Positions 53,865 through 62,612 of a stretch of 64,000 nt of DNA are shown here, piece by piece. A program made the position numbers and the translations under genes. The notes under the pieces were generated by a model. That model was not told the DNA's origin, made no database searches, and saw only the letters and a list, made by a program, of their open reading frames with translations. This DNA is from Devosia sp. SL43 (GTDB lineage Bacteria; Pseudomonadota; Alphaproteobacteria; Rhizobiales; Devosiaceae), in assembly GCF_021729885.1 (NCBI RefSeq), contig NZ_CP063401.1:1674001-1738000 (forward strand). The letters run 5' to 3'. How positions within the stretch are numbered: the first letter of the stretch is position 1; each line of letters begins with the position of its first letter.

Positions 53865-54824
53865 ATGAACTATGTGGCGCAGCGGCTGCTGACGTTTCCT
53901 CTGATCCTTCTTGGCGCGTCGGTGCTGGTCTTTGTGTCGATCCGGCTGATCCCGGGCGACGCCATCACTGCCATGCTGGGCACCGAGGCAGGAATGATGA
54001 CGCCGGCGCAGCGCCAGTCGCTGGCGGTGTATTTCGGCATCGACCAGCCGGTCTGGTCGCAATATCTGCGCTGGCTGGGCGGGCTGTTCCAGGGCAACCT
54101 GGGAATTTCCTCAATCTATGCCAAGCCCGTGCTCGCCGTGGTGCTTGAGCGGTTCCCGCTCACCCTGCAGCTGGCGCTGATGTCGATGGTCATTGCGCTC
54201 AGCGTCGGCGTGCCGCTGGGCGTGCTAGCGGCGACGCGCAATGAGCGGGCGAGCGACCTTGCGGTGCGCGTGCTGGCAATGCTGGGCCAGTCCATCCCCG
54301 GTTTCGTCATCGGCATCCTGATCATCTATGTCCTGTCGGTCTATTTTGGCGTCGTGCCATCGATGGGTATTTTCACACCGCTCTTCGTTGATCCACTGGC
54401 GAGCCTTGGGCAATTGTTCTTCCCCGCCGTGACGCTGGGCTTTGCCTTTGCTGCGTCGGTGACGCGGATTTCGCGCTCTGCAATGCTGGACGTGCTGAGC
54501 GACGACTATATCCGTACCGCGCGCTCCAAGGGCGCATCGGCCATGAGCGTGGTCTGGCACCATGCGCTGCCCAATGCGCTGATCCCGGTGGTGACTCTCT
54601 CGGGCGTTGAATTCGGCTACTTGCTCGGCGGGGCTGTCATCGTCGAACAGATCTTTGCGCTGCCGGGCCTGGGGCGACTGGTGCTCGATGCCATAACCCA
54701 GCGTGACTATGCGCTGGTGCAGGGCACGGTATTGTTCATTGCATTCAATTTTCTGGTCATCAACCTGCTCGTCGATCTCGCCTATGTGGCGCTCGATCCA
54801 CGCATCCGCCTGGGGAGCCGCTGA
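53865..54824 (+). CDS. ABC transporter permease, DppB-like
   Basis: 319-residue inner-membrane permease: N-terminal helix with VSIRLIPGDAITAMLG, about six helices, and the coupling loop DVLSDDYIRTARSKGASAMSVVWHHALPNALIPVV (about 206-240). ATG at 53865; AAAGCGGG upstream. It overlaps the next gene by one base (TGATG). Confidence 0.92.
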   Translation: MNYVAQRLLTFPLILLGASVLVFVSIRLIPGDAITAMLGTEAGMMTPAQRQSLAVYFGIDQPVWSQYLRWLGGLFQGNLGISSIYAKPVLAVVLERFPLTLQLALMSMVIALSVGVPLGVLAATRNERASDLAVRVLAMLGQSIPGFVIGILIIYVLSVYFGVVPSMGIFTPLFVDPLASLGQLFFPAVTLGFAFAASVTRISRSAMLDVLSDDYIRTARSKGASAMSVVWHHALPNALIPVVTLSGVEFGYLLGGAVIVEQIFALPGLGRLVLDAITQRDYALVQGTVLFIAFNFLVINLLVDLAYVALDPRIRLGSR

Positions 54825-55666
54825 TGGGCCTTATGCTGGTTGCGCTGCTGCGTCATCCGTCAGGACGCATCGGGCTGGTCATTATCGGGGTCTATCTGGT
54901 TGCCGCGATATTGGGCGCTGCCGGACTGACGCCACATGGCGCGCTGCAGCAGTTCATGCTGGATCGGCTAAAGCCGCCCAGCAGCACCTACTGGATGGGC
55001 ACGGACCTGCTGGGGCGTGACACGATGAGCCGGCTGATGGTCGGCATCGGCCAGTCGATGATCATTGCCTTCGCCTCGGTTGCCTTCGCTACGATTGCCG
55101 GAACCATCATCGGCCTCGTCTCGGCCTGGTGGGGTGCGCTGTGGGACGGCGTCCTGATGCGGCTGATGGACGTGCTGCTGGCCTTTCCAGCGATCCTCTT
55201 GGCATTGCTGATCATTGCCATTGCTGGGCCGGGCACGATGACCAGCGTGCTGGCCATCGGCATCGTCTATACGCCGATCTTTGCCCGAGTGGTGCGGGGC
55301 CCTGCTTTGTCGCTGAAGCAGCGCGACTTCGTCGATGCTGCACGCACTTTTGGCAGCTCGCAGCGCTACATCCTCAGCCGCCACCTGCTGCTGAACCTGG
55401 TGGCGCCGCTCGCCGTGCAGGTGACCCTGGCGCTGGCATGGGCCCTGCTGACGGAGGCCGGCCTGTCCTTCCTCGGACTCGGCACCCAGCCGCCGACGCC
55501 ATCGCTTGGCCTGATGCTGGCGGAGAGCAAGAACCTGATGCAACAGGCGCCGTGGCTGATGATATTTCCGGCCTTGACCATCATGCTCGGCATTTTGGGC
55601 TTCAACCTCACCGGGGACGCGCTGCGCGACATTCTCGATCCGCGCACGCAGAGGAGGACAGCATGA
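54824..55666 (+). CDS. ABC transporter permease, DppC-like
   Basis: 280-residue partner permease: N-terminal TYWMGTDLLGRDTMSRLMVG motif, five to six helices and coupling loop SLKQRDFVDAARTFGSSQRYILSRHLLLN (about 163-191). ATG at 54824 shares a base with the previous stop; the ATPase gene overlaps its own stop by ATGA. Confidence 0.92.
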   Translation: MGLMLVALLRHPSGRIGLVIIGVYLVAAILGAAGLTPHGALQQFMLDRLKPPSSTYWMGTDLLGRDTMSRLMVGIGQSMIIAFASVAFATIAGTIIGLVSAWWGALWDGVLMRLMDVLLAFPAILLALLIIAIAGPGTMTSVLAIGIVYTPIFARVVRGPALSLKQRDFVDAARTFGSSQRYILSRHLLLNLVAPLAVQVTLALAWALLTEAGLSFLGLGTQPPTPSLGLMLAESKNLMQQAPWLMIFPALTIMLGILGFNLTGDALRDILDPRTQRRTA

Positions 55667-57390
55667 CCCCGCTGCTTTCCGCTCACGACCTACGCGTCGG
55701 CTTCGGCCGCGATGCCCAGGCCAATGAGGTGGTCAAGGGCGTCAGCTTCGAGCTGATGGCGGGACAGACCCTGGGTATTGTCGGGGAATCGGGCTCGGGC
55801 AAATCGGTCACGGCAATCTCGCTCAACCGGCTCATCGATTTCGGCGGCGGCCGAATTACCGGCGGATCGATTACCCTGCAGCGCGCCGACGGCACGTCGC
55901 TGGATGTGACAAAGGCCAGCGAGAAGACCATGCGCGGCGTGCGCGGCCGGGACATCAGCATGATCTTCCAAGAGCCAATGACCTCGCTGAACCCCCTGCA
56001 TACGGTGGGCGCACAAATCGAGGAGGCCTTCCGGCTCAATCGCGGCCTGCGCGGCGCCGACGCGCGGCAGGCGGCGCTAGACGTGCTGGATCGTGTCCGT
56101 ATTCCGGACGCCAAGGCGCGACTGGAATACTATCCGCATCAGCTTTCTGGAGGCATGCGGCAGCGGGTGATGATCGCCATGGCGCTGGCCAGCAGCCCGC
56201 GCCTGTTGATTGCCGACGAGCCCACCACCGCGCTCGACGTGACAGTGCAGGCCCAGATCATGGCGTTGCTGGCCGAATTGCGGGTCGAGACCGGCATGGC
56301 GATGATCTTCATCACCCACGATATCGGGCTCGTCGCCGGCATTGCCGATCGGATCATGGTGATGCAGCAAGGTGTGGTGGTGGAGCAGAACGACACCGGC
56401 GCCGTGCTCGATAGGCCGCAGCATGACTATACTCGGCATCTGCTCAAGGCGGTGCCGCATTTCAATGCCGGCAAGGCGGCCCGCAGTGACACCAAGCGCG
56501 GTGGCCCAGCGGAGCCGATCGTTTCAGTCGATGGTCTGGTTGTGCGCTTCCCTATCGGCAAAGGACTCTTCCGGCGCCGGAGAGCCGTGCATGCCGTTGA
56601 TGGCGTGGACTTCGACCTGTTACCCGGCGAGACGCTGGCGATCGTCGGCGAGAGTGGCTCGGGCAAATCGACCACAGCACGAGCCCTGCTGGGCCTCGTG
56701 TCGCGGCAGCGTGGCGAAATCGCTACCAAAGCCGGGCAGTCGCGACGGCCGATCCAGATGGTGTTTCAGGACCCCTTCGCATCGCTCAATCCAAGACTCA
56801 ATGTAGAAGAGCTGCTGGCCGAGCCCGCTATCGCCAATGGTCAGCACCTCGACTCCGCCCTGCGCGAACGCATGGGTTTCCTGCTCGAGCGGGTGGGCCT
56901 GAGTGCCGATGCGCTGACCCGCTATCCGCACCAGTTTTCCGGCGGGCAACGCCAGCGCCTGTGCATCGCGCGTGCGCTGATGCTCAATCCCGAGGTGGTG
57001 GTGCTTGACGAGGCGGTATCGGCGCTCGACGTCTCAGTGCAGGCGCGCGTGCTCGAACTGCTGATCGATCTGCAGCATGAGTTCAAGCTGGCCTATCTCT
57101 TCATCTCCCATGACATGGCAGTGGTCGAGCGCATCGCCCATCGGATCGCGGTGATGTATGCCGGCCAGATCGTCGAGATCGGTGATGCAAAGTCCGTCCT
57201 GTCGACGCCCCAGCACAGCTATACGCAACGCCTGATCGCGGCAGTGCCCGCCATCGAGCGGCGCAACCAGCATTTCACCATCGACGCGACGCAGGTGCCC
57301 TCGCTGGTGCGCCCGCCGGGACATGAACCGCCGCCGGCGCGCTGGCGCGAGGCGGGCCAGGATCATCGCGTGCGGGAGGAGCAGACGTGA
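55663..57390 (+). CDS. Fused dual ATP-binding protein (DppD-DppF type)
   Basis: 575 residues with two ABC ATPase domains in one chain. Domain 1 (about 5-265): Walker [29 protein letters not shown]. Domain 2 (about 285-540): Walker [32 protein letters not shown]. Each half ends with an oligopeptide-transporter C-terminal stretch. ATG at 55663 overlaps the DppC stop and follows GAGGAGG. Note that domain 2 has DEAVSALD where DEPTSALD is usual. Confidence 0.93.
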   Translation: MTPLLSAHDLRVGFGRDAQANEVVKGVSFELMAGQTLGIVGESGSGKSVTAISLNRLIDFGGGRITGGSITLQRADGTSLDVTKASEKTMRGVRGRDISMIFQEPMTSLNPLHTVGAQIEEAFRLNRGLRGADARQAALDVLDRVRIPDAKARLEYYPHQLSGGMRQRVMIAMALASSPRLLIADEPTTALDVTVQAQIMALLAELRVETGMAMIFITHDIGLVAGIADRIMVMQQGVVVEQNDTGAVLDRPQHDYTRHLLKAVPHFNAGKAARSDTKRGGPAEPIVSVDGLVVRFPIGKGLFRRRRAVHAVDGVDFDLLPGETLAIVGESGSGKSTTARALLGLVSRQRGEIATKAGQSRRPIQMVFQDPFASLNPRLNVEELLAEPAIANGQHLDSALRERMGFLLERVGLSADALTRYPHQFSGGQRQRLCIARALMLNPEVVVLDEAVSALDVSVQARVLELLIDLQHEFKLAYLFISHDMAVVERIAHRIAVMYAGQIVEIGDAKSVLSTPQHSYTQRLIAAVPAIERRNQHFTIDATQVPSLVRPPGHEPPPARWREAGQDHRVREEQT

Positions 57391-58379
57391 GCCGCGCCAT
57401 CGCCCAGTTCGACGCCGCCTTCGCCATCCTGTCTGCCTCGGTCGAGGCCGGACGCATACCCGGTGGCGTACTGGGGGTGGTCACTGCGGATGGCAACCGG
57501 ATGGTGCGGGCAGTCGGTTCGGCGCAATTGGTGCCGGAACGGCGGTCCATGCGCGAAGACACGTGGTTCGACCTGGCCTCGCTGACCAAGGTGCTGTTCA
57601 CCACCGAACGCACCCTGGCGCTGGCAGAAGCGGGCCACATCGACCTTGATGCGCCGCTGACCAGCGTGCTGCCCGATTTCCGCCAGTACAATGCGGACAA
57701 TTGGGAGCGCAAGGTCACATTCCGCCACTGCCTGGGGCACCAGACGCCGTTCCCGGCAGTGTTCCCGCTCTATACCTATGGCCGTGATCCGGATCTGTTG
57801 CGCACCTTTGTGCTGCAGCATGAATGGACCGCAGGCCCGTCGGTCTATTCCGACATCAATTTCATCCTTCTTGGACTGGCGCTTGAGCGTCTCGAGGGGC
57901 AGTGGATCCGCGCGATGGACGCCGGCCCCGGTTTCGCATGGTCGGCTGATCCACCCGATACGGCGGCCACCGAAGACTGCTATTGGCGCCACCGCGTGCT
58001 GGTGGGTGAAGTCCATGACGACAATTGCTCGGCGCTCCAGGGGGCAGGGCATGCCGGCCTCTTCGGCACCGCCGATGGGCTGCTCGACTTTGCGATGGGC
58101 AAGCTCGCATCTGCCGGGCCAGACGCGCTGATCCGCAAGCCCCTCTCGGCCCGCCGTACCCATGGATGGGAGCGGCCCCATGAGGGCTGGTCGGGCGGCG
58201 AAAGCTGTTCGCCCGATGCTATCGGCCATACCGGCTTTACCGGCACGGGCCTGTGGATCGATTTCGCCCGCGGCCATGCCTGGACGCTGCTGACCAACCG
58301 CATTCACCCCACGCGGCATTTCGACAGCGGCATCATCGCCCTACGCCGCGCCGTAGGCGATCTGATCAATGCCGACTAG
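57387..58379 (+). CDS. Cytosolic serine hydrolase, class C beta-lactamase fold
   Basis: 330 residues. SxxK motif SLTK (Ser65, Lys68), second motif YSDIN (Tyr154) and third motif HTGFTGT (about 285) replacing KTG. The YSD-x-N/HTG variant is typical of esterase or peptidase-like members rather than true beta-lactamases. No signal peptide, so it acts on something already imported. GTG at 57387 overlaps the ATPase stop (GTGA), so translation is coupled. Embedded between a transporter and anmK, it may trim peptide or ester groups from cell-wall fragments; this is inference. Confidence 0.87.
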   Translation: MSRAIAQFDAAFAILSASVEAGRIPGGVLGVVTADGNRMVRAVGSAQLVPERRSMREDTWFDLASLTKVLFTTERTLALAEAGHIDLDAPLTSVLPDFRQYNADNWERKVTFRHCLGHQTPFPAVFPLYTYGRDPDLLRTFVLQHEWTAGPSVYSDINFILLGLALERLEGQWIRAMDAGPGFAWSADPPDTAATEDCYWRHRVLVGEVHDDNCSALQGAGHAGLFGTADGLLDFAMGKLASAGPDALIRKPLSARRTHGWERPHEGWSGGESCSPDAIGHTGFTGTGLWIDFARGHAWTLLTNRIHPTRHFDSGIIALRRAVGDLINAD

Positions 58380-58394
58380 ACCAGGGAGACGAGG

Positions 58395-59513
58395 ATGGAG
58401 CCGATCTGGGCCGTGGGCCTGATGACGGGAACGGTGCTGGACGGGAATATCGACGTGGCGCTGCTGCGCACCGATGGCGAGACCGTGGAGAACTTTGGCG
58501 CCTATACCCTGGCACCCTATCCGCAGCGCATCCGCACTCTGCTCGAGGCCACCCTGGATGCAGCACGGAAATGGAATTTCGTGGGACCGGACCCCGCCAT
58601 CTTTGCCGAGGTTGAAGAGGCACTCACCCGCGCCCAGTCGGCGGCGGTGGCTGACTTGATCGCGGATGCCGGTCTCACCCCGGCCGATATCGGCGTTATC
58701 GGTTTTCACGGCCAGTCGGTGCTGCATCGCGCGCCCCAGCCTGGGCGCGTCGGCGCCACGCGGCAATTGGGCGATGGCAGGTTGATGCACGAGCTGCTCG
58801 GCATTCCAGTGGCCTATGATTTTCGCTCCGCCGATGTGAGGGCCGGGGGGCAGGGCGCGCCGCTTGCGGCGCTCTACCACCAGGCGCTGCTCCGCAAGAT
58901 CGGCGCCGATGACGGCCGCACCGCCGTGCTCAATCTCGGGGGCGTCGCCAATGTCACCACCTGGGATGGCAAGGATCATCTGGTGGCCTTCGATACCGGC
59001 CCCGCCAATGCCCCGATCAACGACTTCATCAAGGGGCTGGGCCTGGGCGACATGGACCGCAATGGCAATATGGCGCTGCGCGGCACGGTGGACGAGGCCC
59101 GGCTGAGTCAACTGTTGACCCACCCCTATCTCTCCGCGCCCTATCCCAAATCCCTTGATCGCTTCGACTTCCTCGCCAGCATGGCCGAAGGGCTGGCTCC
59201 CGAAGCTGGCGCGGCCACTCTCACCGCATTCACGGCAGGGGCCGTCGGCAAGGGGCTAGATCTCCTTCCCACGCGCCCCGAAAGGCTGATCGTCTGCGGC
59301 GGCGGGCGGCACAATCGGGCCCTCATGGCCATGCTGGGGACGCGCGCCGGGGTTAAGGCCATGCCGGCAGAGGCGGCGGGATGGCGGGGCGATGCCATCG
59401 AGGCGGAGTGCTTTGCCTTTCTAGCGGTGCGTGTCCTGCGGGGCCTGCCCATCAGCCTGCCCACCACCACCGGGGCGCCGCATCCGCTGACCGGCGGCGA
59501 GCTGGCCGCATGA
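58395..59513 (+). CDS. anmK: Anhydro-N-acetylmuramic acid kinase
   Basis: 372-residue sugar kinase that opens 1,6-anhydroMurNAc and phosphorylates it to MurNAc-6-P, the MurQ substrate. Phosphate-binding [17 protein letters not shown] near the start, [11 protein letters not shown], the catalytic region [13 protein letters not shown], and adenosine-site VCGGGRHN. The start GAGACGAGG lies upstream of ATG 58395. The following gene overlaps its stop by ATGA. Confidence 0.95.
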   Translation: MEPIWAVGLMTGTVLDGNIDVALLRTDGETVENFGAYTLAPYPQRIRTLLEATLDAARKWNFVGPDPAIFAEVEEALTRAQSAAVADLIADAGLTPADIGVIGFHGQSVLHRAPQPGRVGATRQLGDGRLMHELLGIPVAYDFRSADVRAGGQGAPLAALYHQALLRKIGADDGRTAVLNLGGVANVTTWDGKDHLVAFDTGPANAPINDFIKGLGLGDMDRNGNMALRGTVDEARLSQLLTHPYLSAPYPKSLDRFDFLASMAEGLAPEAGAATLTAFTAGAVGKGLDLLPTRPERLIVCGGGRHNRALMAMLGTRAGVKAMPAEAAGWRGDAIEAECFAFLAVRVLRGLPISLPTTTGAPHPLTGGELAA

Positions 59514-59941
59514 CCATGACCGGCCTTGCGATCAGCGTCAGCGACGATCCGGCGCCGGACGATGTGGCGCGGATCGGCAGCGCGCTGACGGATTTCAATG
59601 CGGCCGATGTCGGTCCGGCCGGGCGGCGGCCGCTGGCAGTGTTTGTACATGACGCGGCCGGGGAAATGGTGGCCGGCATTTCGGGCTATACCGCCTGGGG
59701 TTGGCTCTATGTGCAATGGCTCTGGGTCTCGGCCGAGATGAGAGGCCAGGGGCTGGCGGGCCGCATGCTGGCGGCGGCGGAGGCGGAAGCCCGCGACCGG
59801 AGCTGTCATGGCGCCTATATCGACACCTTCAATCCCCACGGTCTGCACGTCTATCAAAAGGCGGGCTATGCCGTCTTCGGCGCGCTGGCCGACTTTCCAC
59901 CCGGTCGCACCCGTCATTTTCTTTCCAAGAGCCTTTCATGA
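59510..59941 (+). CDS. GNAT family N-acetyltransferase
   Basis: 143-residue acetyltransferase: [39 protein letters not shown] (strand 4 and acetyl-CoA loop R-G-Q-G-L-A), then [21 protein letters not shown] (motif B). Start ATG overlaps anmK; coupled. Its place in the operon might mean acetylation of an amino sugar such as GlcN, or a peptide amine; not decidable from sequence. Confidence 0.88.
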   Translation: MTMTGLAISVSDDPAPDDVARIGSALTDFNAADVGPAGRRPLAVFVHDAAGEMVAGISGYTAWGWLYVQWLWVSAEMRGQGLAGRMLAAAEAEARDRSCHGAYIDTFNPHGLHVYQKAGYAVFGALADFPPGRTRHFLSKSLS

Positions 59942-60807
59942 CCCCGCGCACCAGTGGTCTTGTTCTCAGTGCTGCTGGCATTGCCCTGATGTGTTGTATG
60001 GACGCGGTGGCCAAGGCGCTGGGCGCAGAGCTGACCGCCTTTCAGGTGGTGTTCGTGCGCTTTCTCGGCGCCGCCATCTGGCTGGCGCTGTGGATTGCCC
60101 TAACCCGCGGGGTGTGGCCGCGCCTGTCAGATCTCGGACGGCAGCTCATCCGCGGTGCCCTGCTTGTGGCGACCGCCACCATGTTCTTTTATGCCGTGGC
60201 CAATCTGCCGCTGGCCGTGGTCGCCGCCCTGGGCATGACGGCCCCCCTCTATGTCACCCTCATTGGCGCCGTGGTGCTGAAAGAAAAGCTCGATGCCAGG
60301 GCCTGGGCGGCCTTGCTGCTCGGCAGCTGCGGCGCGGCTATCATCATTCTGGGTGGTGGCGCCATCTTGTTGTCGGGCATGGAGGGTGATCTTTTGGCTT
60401 GGGCTGCGGCGCTGCTGGCCCCGGTCAGCTATGCCACCATTCTAGCGCTGCTCAAGCACCATTCGAGCAAGGAAGAACCGGCGGCGATGACGCTGGGTCA
60501 ATCGGTCGTCGCTGCCCTGGTGGCCCTGCCTTTGGCATTGGCGCAGTCCTTTCCCGGCATCAGCCCCATTCTTGTCGGCCAGACCGTGTTGGTGGGGTTT
60601 CTGGGCGCTGCCGGTTTCGTGTTGGTGATCAGCGGCCTGCGTTTGGTGCCAGTCTCGGTCTTCGCTGTGGTCGACTATACCGGCCTGATCTGGGCGGCGG
60701 CCCTGGGCTTGGTGTTCTTCGCCGAACTACCGGGCCTGGCCTTTTGGGCAGGCGCCGTGTTGATCGTGGGCGCCTGTGTCATCAACAGTCGGCGGAGACT
60801 GGCGTAG
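59938..60807 (+). CDS. EamA/DMT family transporter
   Basis: 289-residue protein with ten predicted membrane helices in two EamA repeats; typical GMTAPLYVTLIGAVVLKEKL (first repeat end) and DYTGLIWAAALGLVFFAELP (second). ATG at 59938 overlaps the GNAT stop (ATGA). Last gene of the operon. Could export a by-product (for example an amino acid or lactate-like compound) or be unrelated cargo. Confidence 0.88.
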   Translation: MTPRTSGLVLSAAGIALMCCMDAVAKALGAELTAFQVVFVRFLGAAIWLALWIALTRGVWPRLSDLGRQLIRGALLVATATMFFYAVANLPLAVVAALGMTAPLYVTLIGAVVLKEKLDARAWAALLLGSCGAAIIILGGGAILLSGMEGDLLAWAAALLAPVSYATILALLKHHSSKEEPAAMTLGQSVVAALVALPLALAQSFPGISPILVGQTVLVGFLGAAGFVLVISGLRLVPVSVFAVVDYTGLIWAAALGLVFFAELPGLAFWAGAVLIVGACVINSRRRLA

Positions 60808-61292
60808 CAGCAAATGGGACTGCTCATTGGCCCCCAAGCTCACTAGTCAGACTCCGAATGACCGGACTTTGCATTTTGGCGTCTGCGATTTGATGACAGC
60901 TAATGCCAAATCCACCCCCAGAAACGGCCTGTCTGAAGCCGGCCCCATTGCGGACGAAGAGTCCGACAGTCCTGAGTGGTTGAAAGGGGGCCGATTCCGG
61001 ACAGTCCGGTTTCGGTGCCGTGAGTTCGATAGCCGCCGTTCAGCACTTAATCAGCAGCCCGCCATTGCAGGCACTTATGGCCAGTCACGGTATGGTGCGC
61101 ACAACTTCCGCCATGGGATGCTGCTGGTATCGGTTCGACGAACGACATGGGCGGCGCAGCGAGTGCACATTATTCAGGGCCTGCGGAGCAGGTTGGCGAG
61201 GATGTGGCCCGAAGAGGTGACGGATTCTGTCCAGCAGGATGTTCACTAGGTCCAATGGGCCGGCCGAATCAGCGGGCGGCCCATCAGCTGCT
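60808..61292. other. Gene-free stretch
   Basis: No gene with supported codon structure; the longest frame (60776-61249) shows no family similarity and is shifted from the end of the EamA gene. A GGGCCGGCC/GGGCGGCCC hairpin (61256-61283) just after the convergent binding-protein stop may end that transcript. I see no repeat shared with the 46-50 kb island beyond general composition. Confidence 0.5.
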
Positions 61293-62558
61293 TCAGCGCA
61301 ATGAATCGACAGCGGCGGCGAGCATGTTCGCCGCTTCGGTCGAAGAGGCGTCGGAGTTGAAGTGGGTGGTCACCACATCGCTGATGGCACCCACGACGGC
61401 GCTTGGCGCGGCATGAGTGAACGCAACAGTGGGCAAGGCCGTACCCGATACCGCAGCGGCCTCAAAATCGGCTATGGCGTCGAGGGCACATTGGTCGAAG
61501 CCCTCGGTGGAAACGCCCTTGACCGCCGGAATAGACCCCTTGGCGATGTTGAACTTGCGCTGCACTTCGGGATCCATGATCGCATTGGCAAGGATCGCCT
61601 GCCCAGCGCGTGCTTCGTCGCTGGGCTGGGTAAACATCGAGAAGGAGTTTACCAGGAACACGAAGTCGCCATCTGTGCCCGGCGAAGGGAAGCACAGGTA
61701 ATCCTCGCCTGCCACCTTGCCGGCATTGGTGAACTCGCCCTTGGACCAGTCGCCCATGATCTGCATCGCGGCTTTGCCTTCGATGATCATGGCAGTTGCT
61801 AGGTTCCAGTCACGCCCGGCGAAGTTCGCGTCCACCATGCCGCTAAGCACGCGCATTTGGTCAAACACCTGCACCATAGTCTCGCCGCCGAGGGTTTCAG
61901 CGTCCAGGTCGATGAAGGCCTTCCGATAGAAATCGGGACCGCCGATACCGAGTGCCACGCTGTCGAACAGGGTCAGGTCCTGCCAGGCTTGGCCGCCATG
62001 GGCCAGCGGGATGATGCCGGCCTCGGCAAAGCGCTGGGCAAGGGCATTGAACTCCTCCCAGCTCGTGGGCGGTTCGGCGCCGATGGCTTCGAATGCGGCC
62101 TTGGACGCCCAGACCATGTTGACGCGATGCACGTTGGTCGGCGCCGACACCCAGCGTTCGTCGATATAGGTGAACTCCTTGACGGGGTCGGGCAGGATTT
62201 CGGCCCAGTTTCCCGCTTCGGCGACGTCCTTGAGATCGGTCAGCATGCCGGCGCCGGCCCAATCCTTGATGTCGTAGCCCAGCATCAGCATTGCCGCGGG
62301 CTGGTTGCCGGCCGCGTTGCGCGCCTTCATGGCAGTGATGGCCTGTTCGCCGCCGCCGCCGGCGATTGGGGCGTCGAGCCAGGTCACGCCCTGGGCTTCA
62401 ACCGCTGCCTTGACTTCGGACAGTGCGGCGGCCTCCCCGCCCGATGTCCAGAAGTGCATCACTTCAACCGAACTCTGGGCCATAGCCGACCCTGTCAGCA
62501 AACAGGAAAGGCAGACAGCCGACGCGAAAGGAAGTTTGGAACGTTCCAAATTGGGCAT
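61293..62558 (-). CDS. Sugar ABC transporter substrate-binding protein
   Basis: 421-residue SBP_bac_1 protein with a signal peptide (about 1-28, SCLLTGSAMAQ). Family features: VEVMHFWTSGGEAAALSEVKAAVEAQGVTW, a Gly-rich GGGGEQAITAMKARNAAG, APTNVHRVNMVWASKAAFEAIGAEPPTSWEEF, AMQIMGDW and FPSPGTDGDF. It is closest in style to glucose/mannose (GtsA-like) binding proteins. The permease and ATPase are not adjacent: the next gene on this strand, upstream, is an oxidoreductase. Start at ATG 62558. Confidence 0.9.
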   Translation of the reverse strand: MPNLERSKLPFASAVCLSCLLTGSAMAQSSVEVMHFWTSGGEAAALSEVKAAVEAQGVTWLDAPIAGGGGEQAITAMKARNAAGNQPAAMLMLGYDIKDWAGAGMLTDLKDVAEAGNWAEILPDPVKEFTYIDERWVSAPTNVHRVNMVWASKAAFEAIGAEPPTSWEEFNALAQRFAEAGIIPLAHGGQAWQDLTLFDSVALGIGGPDFYRKAFIDLDAETLGGETMVQVFDQMRVLSGMVDANFAGRDWNLATAMIIEGKAAMQIMGDWSKGEFTNAGKVAGEDYLCFPSPGTDGDFVFLVNSFSMFTQPSDEARAGQAILANAIMDPEVQRKFNIAKGSIPAVKGVSTEGFDQCALDAIADFEAAAVSGTALPTVAFTHAAPSAVVGAISDVVTTHFNSDASSTEAANMLAAAVDSLR

Positions 62559-62612
62559 GTGTTAGTCCTCCGGGATTGGCGCATCCTTGTTGTCGATATC
62601 GGGCCGGGCGCC

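Noticed and set aside
57387..58379. True class C beta-lactamase
   Set aside because: No signal peptide, and the third motif is HTG in place of KTG; an esterase or peptidase role fits better.
60776..61249. Reading frame after the EamA gene
   Set aside because: It starts inside the EamA gene in a different frame, has no family similarity and no ribosome-binding site.
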